Part shown: piece by piece, positions 8,101 to 16,224 of the stretch
How the letters are laid out: every line of letters starts with the position of its first letter
How positions within the stretch are numbered: position 1 is the first letter of the stretch
Assembly: GCA_003157385.1 (NCBI GenBank)
Contig: PMJJ01000102.1
Span: forward strand, 58,393-95,351
DNA from: Actinomycetota bacterium
GTDB taxonomy: Bacteria; Actinomycetota; Geothermincolia; Fen-727; Anoxymicrobiaceae
Length of the DNA stretch: 36,959 nucleotides
Reading direction: 5' to 3'
Translations under genes and position numbers: made by a program
The notes under the pieces: generated by a model
What the model saw: the letters and a program-made list of their open reading frames with translations, nothing else
Told to the model about the DNA's origin: nothing
Database searches by the model: none

Positions 8101-9196
8101 GCGCGCCCTGGTTGAGAGGGTCGCCGAAGCCTGCGGTCACCGGCATGTTCAGGGCCGACCCGTCATAGGTCCATATCTGGCAGCCGTTGCTTCCCGACCA
8201 GTCACTGGCGGTCCCCATGAAAAGCTTGTCGCCGGAGTCGTTGAACACCGCCATCGAGGAGATCGAGTTGTTCGAGCCGTCGCCGAAGCCCGCGGTCGAT
8301 ATCATGTTTATGGTGAGGCTGGACCAGGACCCGAAGACCTCCCACAGCTGGCATCCTCTCACTCCAGGCCCGTTCGGGTTGTTGTGAGTTCCCACGTATA
8401 GGCGGTTGCCCAGACCGTGGTCGTACTGGATCATGGCGGTCGCGGCCGAGTTGTTGACGTCACCGAAGCCGTTGGTCTCAGCGGCCCCCCAGGCGCTCCC
8501 GTTGTACTGCCACAGCTGGCAACCCGTGCCCGTGTTCTCGGTACCGGCGACCAGCGAGCCGTTGAAAGCCGTCATCGAGGAGACGCGCCGGTTGTTCGTG
8601 AAGCCGAAGCCGGAGGTGTTGATCTGGGCCCAGATCAGACGGACGCCGCTGAAAGCCAGGACCTGGCACCCGCTGCCGCCCGAGGCGGAATCGTTCTCCG
8701 TGCCGGCGTAAAGAACGCCGCTGTACTCCGCCATCGCAGAGACATCCACGTTGTTGCGGTCGAGGTAGCCGAACAACATGTAACTCGTCCAGTTGCTGCC
8801 GTCGTAACGCCATACCTCGCAGCCGGTCGAGGTATTTCGCGTCCCGACGTAGAGGTTTCCGTTGTAGGAGATCATGGAGGTGGCCCTGGTGTTGTTGGAG
8901 TTCCCGAAGCCGTCGGTATTGACCTGCGTCCAGTTCGATCCGCCGTCGTAGCGGTACACGCGGCAGCCGTTGTCGTTCTCGGTGCCGGCGTACAGCCGGT
9001 TGTTGCCGCCCACGCTGAAGTACGTCATGCAGCTCACGGAGCGCTGCGCAGGGTCGAAGTTGCCGGTGAAACCGCCCGTGATCGAGCCGTTCCAGGTATC
9101 GGCTGCCGCGCTGGTCGGGAGCAGCAGATAGAACATGCCAAACAGCAGTAGACATATGGTGGAAAGGGCGATGACGCGTGAACGCACGAAAAACAC
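5129..9196 (-). CDS. Large secreted repeat protein: signal peptide, ~14 beta-propeller-like repeats, 2 Ig/IPT-like repeats, 4 C-terminal ~100-aa repeats
   Basis: N-terminus VRSRVIALSTICLLLFGMFYLLLPTSAAAD; repeats of TxGFGxxNNxxxSSMxxxNGxLYAGTxNxxxGCxVWRYDGSxWxQVN; 4x WYLxEGCTGPxFETWVLVQNPxxxxAxxxLTYMT...VSTxVTSxxPxIAERAMYGNxRxWxxDSIG. True start may be GTG at 9187 (better AGGAGG spacing). Confidence 0.88.
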   Translation of the reverse strand: MFFVRSRVIALSTICLLLFGMFYLLLPTSAAADTWNGSITGGFTGNFDPAQRSVSCMTYFSVGGNNRLYAGTENDNGCRVYRYDGGSNWTQVNTDGFGNSNNTRATSMISYNGNLYVGTRNTSTGCEVWRYDGSNWTSYMLFGYLDRNNVDVSAMAEYSGVLYAGTENDSASGGSGCQVLAFSGVRLIWAQINTSGFGFTNNRRVSSMTAFNGSLVAGTENTGTGCQLWQYNGSAWGAAETNGFGDVNNSAATAMIQYDHGLGNRLYVGTHNNPNGPGVRGCQLWEVFGSWSSLTINMISTAGFGDGSNNSISSMAVFNDSGDKLFMGTASDWSGSNGCQIWTYDGSALNMPVTAGFGDPLNQGALAAATSDPGGGGALYFGTLNDPNSSDTDRGTGGEVWQYNAGGSVSQVNQNGFTSSNNYMVASMLRSGNDVFAGTASATGCEVWRYNGSWSQVSNDGFGDQNNSMASSMVLYDDGGGQKLYVGTYNPAGAQLWRFDGPGRGDWTRVSSSGDIESGGNRSISAMVAYPGTGTQKIYAGTYNNRSGCEVWSYDGTWSKLIGSGLPDNPPFWNGSTVRATSAVDAGGSLYFGILAWNGSGSQVWRLTLPGTWEQSDGSGFGNSNNQDVPSLTMYNGMLFAGTTNWSDGCGVFRHDVSGLTGWGQVNNSGFNTSNHEQIASSMCAGDNRLFVGTAYNCTVWDSYSADSPDSWSQANTNGFGNSGEQTVSAMTTRHEGLGLTIYAGTLNTSNGASVEATIPSVDSVSPAVGIQGQTMDVDISATNTHFNAGTSTCVFAPSDGITVNTLTVHSPTSATANISISDLATVGIRNVNVVTPGETPDDSAALFAVSAPGVPSIASSSPSGARQGDTLNLKIVGSNTHFVQGQSAATVSGTGIKVNRTTVIDVDHATANITVGLGAAVGARNVNVTTGVEIPTALRNGLVVSYGPKQAWYLAEGSTGANFETWILVQNPNDGGANINITYMTPNGVVQGPTEEIGPRSRKTYNVADTVPNTDQVSTMVTADRPIIAERSMYGNGRTWATDSIGIWQPAQHWFLAEGCTGPGFDTWVLVQNPSGSAATIQLTFMTSHGAVAGPRVTMPANTRQSFKVNNTCPGEWQVSTEVTSTQPVVAERAMYRTGEDATESIGTSSPQTQWYLPEGCTGPDFETWVLVQNPGEKVANVKLTYMTPSGQKAGPTLKLAPESRMSVNLANSIPGQWSVSTYVSSDQPIIAERAMYGNHRKWAHDSIGVSAPAQTWCLPEGCTGPGFETWVLVQNPNDTEAKVSLTYMTSDVSRDGPSVVLAPHTRKTFNVADTVGQVWEVSTKVTSDKPVIAERAMYGNGRIWGTDSIGCPW
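5132..6355 (-). repeat. Four tandem ~100-aa C-terminal protein repeats (coding)
   Basis: Four aligned copies of WYLAEGSTGANFETWILVQNP.../WFLAEGCTGPGFDTWVLVQNP.../WYLPEGCTGPDFETWVLVQNP.../WCLPEGCTGPGFETWVLVQNP... Confidence 0.85.
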
Positions 9197-9280
9197 CTCC
9201 TGCGCGGATGGCTCCAGCTCAAAAGATCAGATCATCCTGGCATCTGCGCCCAATATGCTATCAGGCCTCAGCGCCCGCGG

Positions 9281-9640
9281 CTAGAAGGCGTCGGGGATGT
9301 GGCGCAGCTCCAGCACCTCGCTCCGGGGGTCGAGCATCACCGCGAAGACGTCGAACCGCACCTGCCCGTGAGTGGAGCCGGTCGCGAGATACTGCGCGGC
9401 GAGCGAGCGAAGCCGGCGCGCCTTTGCCGGCGTCACGGATTCCTCGGGAGCGCCGAATGCTGTTCCAGTCCTGGATTTGACCTCCGCGAAAACGAGCAGG
9501 TCTCCCCGCCTGGCGATGACGTCCACCTCGCCCTCGCGGACGCGCCAGTTGCGCTCCACGATCTCGAACCCCTGCCGGGAAAGCTCGGCGCACGCCGCGT
9601 CCTCACCGGCGCGGCCCTTGGCCCGCCTGTCAGGGCTCAT
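9281..9640 (-). CDS. yraN: YraN/UPF0102 family nuclease-like protein
   Basis: MSPDRRAKGRAGEDAACAELSRQGFEIVERNWRVREGEVDVIARRGDLLVFAEVKSRTGTAFG...; typical GExAA...EIDxIA...FVEVKxR motifs. Confidence 0.92.
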   Translation of the reverse strand: MSPDRRAKGRAGEDAACAELSRQGFEIVERNWRVREGEVDVIARRGDLLVFAEVKSRTGTAFGAPEESVTPAKARRLRSLAAQYLATGSTHGQVRFDVFAVMLDPRSEVLELRHIPDAF

Positions 9641-10490
9641 CGCCGGCCTCCCACAGCTTTATTTCCCCGGCCCCGTCCGCCACGCGGCGGAACGAGAGCC
9701 TGTGCAGCTCGCAGGGTCCGTACTCATCGAGCGCCTCCCAGTGCTCGGAGGTGCCGTAGCCCTTGTTGTTCTCGAAGTTATAGGAGGGGTAGCGCCTGTG
9801 CATCGCGCGCATGACCCTGTCCCGCTCGACCTTGGCGACTATGCTCGCCGCCGCGACGGAGTGGAATATCGCGTCGGCGGTGGGTATGCCGAAGACCGGA
9901 AAGGCGAGCCCCGTGAGAGTGAAGTGGTCGCAGACGGCGACGTCGCATCGCGGCTGCAGGCCGCTCAAGGCCTGGCCGAGCGCGCTCATGTTGACGATCT
10001 GCAGGCCCCAGCGGTCGACCAGCGAACTGTCCATGAAGACCACCGAGAGGCTCAAGGCCCGCGCCTGTATCTCGGCGTACAGCTCCTCGCGCAACTCGGG
10101 GGCCAGCAGCTTGGAATCGTTCACTCCTTCTATCTCGACGCCCGGCTCAAACAGGGCGGCCGCGGCGACCAGGGGGCCGGCGAGCGCGCCGCGTCCGACC
10201 TCGTCGGCGCCGGCCACCAGCCTGATGCCGTTCACGCGGAATATGTCCTCGTTGGCGGCGCGTCCGCGTTTCCTGCCCAGCGCCTTGAACGCCATGTTGC
10301 GCACTGTCATCCTGGGATCGCGAGTGAGACGGCAGAGCAGTCCGACGTCCGGGCGCTCGAGAGAAGAGAGCAGTTCGCGGATCTCCTTCACCGAGAGGCT
10401 CAAGCTCGCGGGATCGTTCAGCCCGGGCTCGTCACCCGTCAGGAGTTGACCCTGGGCCGGGGCTTTCCGAAGTGGCTCGGAGGCCACCAT
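9630..10490 (-). CDS. rnhB: Ribonuclease HII with N-terminal extension
   Basis: VAGADEVGRGALAGPLVAAAALF...GVNDSKLLAPELREELYAEI...ASIVAKVERDRVMRAMHRRYPSYNFENNKGYGTSEH. Confidence 0.94.
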   Translation of the reverse strand: MVASEPLRKAPAQGQLLTGDEPGLNDPASLSLSVKEIRELLSSLERPDVGLLCRLTRDPRMTVRNMAFKALGRKRGRAANEDIFRVNGIRLVAGADEVGRGALAGPLVAAAALFEPGVEIEGVNDSKLLAPELREELYAEIQARALSLSVVFMDSSLVDRWGLQIVNMSALGQALSGLQPRCDVAVCDHFTLTGLAFPVFGIPTADAIFHSVAAASIVAKVERDRVMRAMHRRYPSYNFENNKGYGTSEHWEALDEYGPCELHRLSFRRVADGAGEIKLWEAGDEP

Positions 10491-11302
10491 ATTAGGATCA
10501 CCTTTCCTATCACGGCGCGGTAGGGAATGGGACCGAAGTAACGGCTGTCGCGAGAGTTCGGCCTGTTGTCGCCCAGCCCGTAGAACATACCCTTGGGCAC
10601 CTTGACCGGCCCGAAGTCGCTCATGTCGTTGACCTTGTAGGGCTCGACTATCGGTTTGCCGTTGATGTAGACCTGGCCCTTCTTTATCTGCAGGGTCTCT
10701 CCCTCGGTCGCGACCACGCGTTTGACGAAAGGAGTGGTGCCGCGGTGCGTGATGTGCAGCGTCTCACCAATCTGCTGGAACGGCCAGTAGAACGGGTTGC
10801 TGGTCGTGAGCGACCTGGGGTCGTCGGGCGGGTAGCGCCAGACTACGATGTCCCCCCTGCGGGGCTTGCGGAAGTAATAGGTCACGCGGTCGACCATCAC
10901 CCTGTCCCCTACCTGGAGGGTCGGGCTCATCGAGGACGACGGTATGATGAACGCCTTGAAGAAGAACGACTGGATCAGAACCGCCACGACCGCGGCGAGC
11001 ACCAGGATGATGACGAGCTCGGTGACGCCCTGCCAGAATGTTATCTTGGGACGCTCTTCGGCCGCCTTGGCCTTTCGCTCGCGCCTGCTCAGACGCCTGG
11101 TCTGGTCATCGGCTTCAGTGACCTGTGCGTCTTGAGGCTTCGCGGCGGGCTCTGGCTCTTGGGCGGGTTGCGGCTGGCGTGCACCTTCAAGCTCGCTCGA
11201 AGGCGCGCCTTCGGTTCCTCGCGTTTGTCCGGAGATGTCCCGAGGAGGGCCTTCGGCAGGAGGTTGGGCTTTGGCGGGTTCGTTGTTTTCTTCTTCGGCC
11301 AT
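10439..11302 (-). CDS. lepB: Signal peptidase I
   Basis: KAFIIPSSSMSPTLQVGDRVMVDRVTYYFRKPRRGDIVVWRYP...FVKRVVATEGETLQIKKGQVYINGK...GLGDNRPNSRDSRYFGPIP. Confidence 0.95.
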   Translation of the reverse strand: MAEEENNEPAKAQPPAEGPPRDISGQTRGTEGAPSSELEGARQPQPAQEPEPAAKPQDAQVTEADDQTRRLSRRERKAKAAEERPKITFWQGVTELVIILVLAAVVAVLIQSFFFKAFIIPSSSMSPTLQVGDRVMVDRVTYYFRKPRRGDIVVWRYPPDDPRSLTTSNPFYWPFQQIGETLHITHRGTTPFVKRVVATEGETLQIKKGQVYINGKPIVEPYKVNDMSDFGPVKVPKGMFYGLGDNRPNSRDSRYFGPIPYRAVIGKVILIWWPPSHFGKPRPRVNS

Positions 11303-11319
11303 CTATGGAGCCATCACTA

Positions 11320-11694
11320 TCAGCTGGTGAACTTCTTCTTCTTGACCCGGGCGGCCTTTCCGACCTTGTCCCTGATGTAGTAGAGCTTGGCGCGCCTCAC
11401 GTCGCCCTCCTGGATCATCTGGATGTCTTTGATGATAGGCGAATGCACCGGGAACGTGCGCTCCACGCCGACGCCGAAAGAGATCTTGCGGACGGTGAAC
11501 GTCTCGCGCGCTCCCGCGCCCTGCCGCCTGATGACCAGGCCCTGGAAAGCCTGGGTGCGCGTCCTCACGGTGCGCTTTTCGCCGCTTCCGCTGGCTTCCT
11601 TGATCTCGATCGTGACCTTTATGGTATCGCCAGGCTGGAAGGGTATTATGTCCTCCCGCATCTGGCTTCTCTCGATAGTCTCTATCTCTTTCAT
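11320..11694 (-). CDS. rplS: Ribosomal protein L19 (bL19)
   Basis: MKEIETIERSQMREDIIPFQPGDTIKVTIEIKEASGSGEKRTVRTRTQAFQGLVIRRQGAGARETFTVRKISFGVGVERTFPVHSPIIKDIQMIQEGDVRRAKLYYIRDKVGKAARVKKKK. Confidence 0.96.
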   Translation of the reverse strand: MKEIETIERSQMREDIIPFQPGDTIKVTIEIKEASGSGEKRTVRTRTQAFQGLVIRRQGAGARETFTVRKISFGVGVERTFPVHSPIIKDIQMIQEGDVRRAKLYYIRDKVGKAARVKKKKFTS

Positions 11695-11766
11695 CGTTTT
11701 CTCCCGGAATAGACCGCACAAGACTCGGTCAACTATAGCAGAAGAGCGGTGCGGTGAAAATCAGCA

Positions 11767-11799
11767 AACGCACCATGGTGTCAGGTACCGTGGTGCGTT
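11767..11799 (-). promoter_or_regulatory. Intercistronic hairpin between trmD and rplS
   Basis: AACGCACCAtGG...CCgTGGTGCGTT, 12-bp stem with one mismatch, followed on minus strand by TTTGCTGATTTTC; attenuator, terminator or leader structure. Confidence 0.45.
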
Positions 11800-11809
11800 G
11801 ATCGCCCTG

Positions 11810-12502
11810 CTAGAGGAGGTCGGGGCGCCTCTCGCGGGTGCGCTCGAGCGCCTGCTGTTCTCTGAAGGCCTTGATCTTCCCATGGTCGCCACTGGTCAGC
11901 ACGTCGGGTACCCGCCATCCCCTGAATTCGGCGGGGCGCGTGTACTGTGGGTACTCCAGAAGCCCGGCTGCGAAAGACTCCTCGGCCAGGCTCTCCTCGT
12001 TCCCCAGCACGCCGGGGAGCAAACGGACCACCGCCTCGAGCACGGCGCAGGCGGCGATCTCGCCGCCCGCCAGCACGAAATCACCCAGCGATATCTCGCG
12101 ACCCGCGATGTGCCGCCTGATCCTCTCGTCCACTCCCTCGTACCTTCCACAGATGAAGACGAGGGTATCGGCCCGCGCGAGCTCGCGTGCGATCTCCTGG
12201 TCTAACCTCTCGCCCTGCGGCGTGAGCAGTATGACCGGGAAATCCTCGCGCAGCTTCTCGGCGTCCTTGTCGAACACCGCCTCGAGCGCGTGAGCGACGA
12301 CGTCCACGCGGAGCACCATCCCCGGCCCGCCGCCGTACGGCGTATCGTCAGCCTTGTGGTGCGGGTCCGGCGAGAGGGAGTGCAGGCTGTGAACGTTGGC
12401 GTCAAGCACCCCAGCCTCGACCGCGCGCCCCAGCACGCCCGCGGAGAGCGGTGAGAGGAGCATCTCGGGCAGTGTGCAGAAGACGTGTGCCTCCAGCGTC
12501 AC
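11810..12502 (-). CDS. trmD: tRNA (guanine-N1)-methyltransferase
   Basis: VTLEAHVFCTLPEMLLSPL...HHKADDTPYGGGPGMVLRVD...FICGRYEGVDERI...ISLGDFVLAGGEIAA...RPAEFRGWRVPDVLTSGDHGKI; GTG start overlaps rimM stop (GTGA). Confidence 0.95.
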   Translation of the reverse strand: MTLEAHVFCTLPEMLLSPLSAGVLGRAVEAGVLDANVHSLHSLSPDPHHKADDTPYGGGPGMVLRVDVVAHALEAVFDKDAEKLREDFPVILLTPQGERLDQEIARELARADTLVFICGRYEGVDERIRRHIAGREISLGDFVLAGGEIAACAVLEAVVRLLPGVLGNEESLAEESFAAGLLEYPQYTRPAEFRGWRVPDVLTSGDHGKIKAFREQQALERTRERRPDLL

Positions 12503-13032
12503 GGGCCCATCCCCTCCGGCAGCTCGACCGTTATAGTCCCGCCGTCCATATCGACTTCCTTCACGAACTCGGAGACGAACGGCACGCTGAACTCGACGCC
12601 GTCCGCCGAGGAGGCGATGATCAAATCCTGCGCCGCGCGGCACAGCACCTCGCTCACCCGGCCCAGCTCGCGCCCACCCGCATCGACGAGCGCCATGTCC
12701 ACCATGTCGTGCGGCCAGTACTCGCCTTCGCCCAGCGGCGCCGCCTCGCAGGCCGGGACCATCAAGAACAGCCCGCGCAGCTCGTCGGCCGCGTCCCGGT
12801 CCGTCAGCCCCATCGACACCAGGAAGCGCCCCGAGTGGGGTGCGGCCGTCTCCAGGGTCACCTCGACGTAGTCTTGCGGCCCTTTCTCGAGCAGCATCCT
12901 GGCCCCGGGGACAAACCGCTGGTCCCAGTCCGTCATCGACTCTACGATAAGAGCCCCACGGATGCCGTGGGGCCTCAGTATTCTTCCGACCGCCAGGAGG
13001 TCCCCCGGCGAATTGGTGTTCTTCTCACTCAA
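12499..13032 (-). CDS. rimM: Ribosome maturation factor RimM
   Basis: LLAVGRILRPHGIRGALIVESMTDWDQRFVPGARMLLE...GLTDRDAADELRGLFLMVP..., PRC-barrel C-terminus. Confidence 0.93.
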   Translation of the reverse strand: MSEKNTNSPGDLLAVGRILRPHGIRGALIVESMTDWDQRFVPGARMLLEKGPQDYVEVTLETAAPHSGRFLVSMGLTDRDAADELRGLFLMVPACEAAPLGEGEYWPHDMVDMALVDAGGRELGRVSEVLCRAAQDLIIASSADGVEFSVPFVSEFVKEVDMDGGTITVELPEGMGP

Positions 13033-13259
13033 TCCAGTATCTCTACTATCGCGTTCTTTCCCTGCTTGGTCGCCGATGCCTTGACCAGCGTCCTCAGGGC
13101 CTGGGCTATCCTGCCCTGCTTGCCGATCACTTTGCCGATGTCCTCGGGGTTGACCTTGAGCTGCAGGATGACCGACCTCTCCCCCTCGATGACCTCGACG
13201 TGGACATCGTCGGGATTGTCGACCAGCGCCTTGGCAAGGTACTCCAGAAGATCTTTCAT
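13029..13259 (-). CDS. khpA: KH-domain RNA-binding protein (KhpA family)
   Basis: MKDLLEYLAKALVDNPDDVHVEVIEGERSVILQLKVNPEDIGKVIGKQGRIAQALRTLVKASATKQGKNAIVEILD; position between rpsP and rimM. Confidence 0.92.
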   Translation of the reverse strand: MKDLLEYLAKALVDNPDDVHVEVIEGERSVILQLKVNPEDIGKVIGKQGRIAQALRTLVKASATKQGKNAIVEILD

Positions 13260-13296
13260 ATTCGAGCCTCCAGTATTCAACCCAGCGGGAGAAGAT

Positions 13297-13560
13297 TTAT
13301 TTCTTCGAGCTCTCGAACTGCTCCCAGACGCCCTTGATCTTCATCAGGTTCCGGACCTGGCTCGAGGGCTGGGCCCCCTGCGAGAGCCAGTAGAGCGCCC
13401 TTTCGCCGTTGAGCTCGATGGTCGAAGGTTCCGTCATCGGGTTGTAGAAGCCGAGCGACTCGATGTAACGCCCGTCGCGCGGCTTGTGCGAGTCCGCCAC
13501 GACGATGCGATAGACAGGCTGCTTCTTCTTTCCCATTCTGCGCAGTCTGATCTTGACCAA
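13297..13560 (-). CDS. rpsP: Ribosomal protein S16 (bS16)
   Basis: MVKIRLRRMGKKKQPVYRIVVADSHKPRDGRYIESLGFYNPMTEPSTIELNGERALYWLSQGAQPSSQVRNLMKIKGVW. Confidence 0.97.
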   Translation of the reverse strand: MVKIRLRRMGKKKQPVYRIVVADSHKPRDGRYIESLGFYNPMTEPSTIELNGERALYWLSQGAQPSSQVRNLMKIKGVWEQFESSKK

Positions 13561-13598
13561 TGTGCCTCCTTAAATCCCGTTTATTCTAGCAGAACGCC

Positions 13599-14933
<1,335 letters not shown>

Positions 14934-15137
14934 GGTTGCTCCATCGCTTGTCTTACCGAATAAAGGGAGTTTACCATGACCCGTTGCCCCACATAATGAT
15001 ATTACGCGCACCCCCGGACGCGCTCAAGCAAGAGAACGGGCGCACCCCGGGCTTCCGTCCGGGCTTCCCCTGCCCGATGGCCGGACGCGCGGGTTGCGAC
15101 GGCTCCCGCGGGGAGAGGGGTCAGGGAAATGAAAGAA

Positions 15138-15156
15138 GCCCGGCCGACGGCCGGGC
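15138..15156 (-). terminator. Rho-independent terminator downstream of DUF5679 gene
   Basis: GCCCGGCC-GTC-GGCCGGGC stem followed on minus strand by TTCTTTCATTT. Confidence 0.65.
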
Positions 15157-15185
15157 CTCGTCCATCACCTTATCTGGAAAGAGAA

Positions 15186-15332
15186 TCAGGCCTTGCCGGT
15201 GATCTTGAAGACCTTGGTCCCGCACTTGGTGCAGGTGCCTTTCAGGGCCTTCATCTTATTCTTCATGATGACCTCTTCAGGATCCTTGATCTCTACCTTC
15301 TCCTTGCACTTCACACAGTAAGCTTCAGCCAT
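15186..15332 (-). CDS. DUF5679-like small zinc-ribbon-type protein
   Basis: MAEAYCVKCKEKVEIKDPEEVIMKNKMKALKGTCTKCGTKVFKITGKA; two CxxC pairs; GGAGG-like SD upstream. Confidence 0.75.
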   Translation of the reverse strand: MAEAYCVKCKEKVEIKDPEEVIMKNKMKALKGTCTKCGTKVFKITGKA

Positions 15333-15409
15333 CTTACCTCCTTTGTACCCGGAACCCCCCGGATCCACAGATTACTCACAACACGTACATTTGTTCGGCT
15401 GTTCGCGCA

Positions 15410-15438
15410 AATATACCTTTGACCCTTCGGGCGGTCAA
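15410..15438 (-). promoter_or_regulatory. Sigma-70-like promoter TTGACC-N17-TATATT for the DUF5679 gene, overlapped by palindrome TTGACC-N8-GGTCAA
   Basis: Minus strand TTGACCGCCCGAAGGGTCAAAGGTATATT; palindrome arms 15419-15424 and 15433-15438. Confidence 0.55.
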
Positions 15439-15503
15439 CCAGTGCGGGGGCTCGAGACCGGTCCGGTGCTATACTGTCTGCGGCCGTGACAAGGAGGCGG
15501 AAG

Positions 15504-16154
15504 ATGCCCGAATCGTTCGACGAGCTGCGCCACGAGTACCTCGAGAGCCGCTGCGAGACGGCGGTCAAAGCGCTGCGGAAGAGGTGGTTCGACGCCCACT
15601 GGTTCTCCAACGCGGATCGCGCGGTGAAGGCGGCGCTCGATGTCATACCCCAGGGCTCGCGTGTGGGAGCCGGCGGGTCGGTGACTGTGCGTGAGAGCGG
15701 GTTGCTGGAGGTCTTGAGCGAGCGCGGAGACCAACTTGTGTACCACCAGCCCGACATGGCGCAACAGCAGAGCATGGAGGTCCGCAAGGAGGCCATCACC
15801 TGCCCTTACTACCTGTGCTCCAGCAACGCCATCACCATGGAAGGCGAACTGGTGAACACCGACGGGATAGGCAACCGGCTGGCCGGGATGATGTTCGGCC
15901 CCGAAGTGGTGGTGGTGCTCGCGGGCGCAAACAAGCTGGTGGAGGACCGCGCCGAGGCGTTCAGCAGGATTCGCAACGTGGCCGCCCCGGCAAACGCGAG
16001 GAGGCTCGGCCTCGACCTGCCTTGTGTCGAGCGGGGAAAGTGCGTCGACTGCCGAACTCCCCAGAACATCTGCAGGGTGACGTCGATCGTCAGCCTCAAG
16101 CCGATGTGGACCGACCTCAAGGTCTTCCTGGTAGCCGAACCACTCGGTTTGTAG
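15504..16154 (+). CDS. LUD-domain protein (LutC/YkgG, DUF162 family)
   Basis: MPESFDELRHEYLESRCETAVKALRKRWFDAHWFSNADRAVKAALDVIPQGSRVGAGGSVTVRESGLLEVLSERGDQLVYHQ...ITMEGELVNTDGIGNRLAGMMFGPEVVVVLAGANKLVEDRAEAFSRIRNVAAPANARRL...CVDCRTPQNICR; SD AAGGAGG before ATG 15504. Confidence 0.88.
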   Translation: MPESFDELRHEYLESRCETAVKALRKRWFDAHWFSNADRAVKAALDVIPQGSRVGAGGSVTVRESGLLEVLSERGDQLVYHQPDMAQQQSMEVRKEAITCPYYLCSSNAITMEGELVNTDGIGNRLAGMMFGPEVVVVLAGANKLVEDRAEAFSRIRNVAAPANARRLGLDLPCVERGKCVDCRTPQNICRVTSIVSLKPMWTDLKVFLVAEPLGL

Positions 16155-16224
16155 GGACAACTTCTTTTTCTACTATCGATACCGCAGTGGGTAGAAGAAT
16201 AAGTGGAAAGTACCTGTTCCCATC

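Noticed and set aside
6906-9090. Repeated DNA motifs as CRISPR or microsatellite
   Set aside because: The periodicity is explained by the in-frame protein repeats; no constant repeat/spacer structure.
9630-10490. N-terminal extension of RNase HII as a novel domain
   Set aside because: A similar ~70-aa N-terminal region is known in RnhB proteins of several Gram-positive bacteria.
15012-15185. tRNA or small RNA in the GC-rich gap after ffh
   Set aside because: No TPsiC-like GGTTCRA motif or cloverleaf could be found; only a terminator hairpin is supportable.
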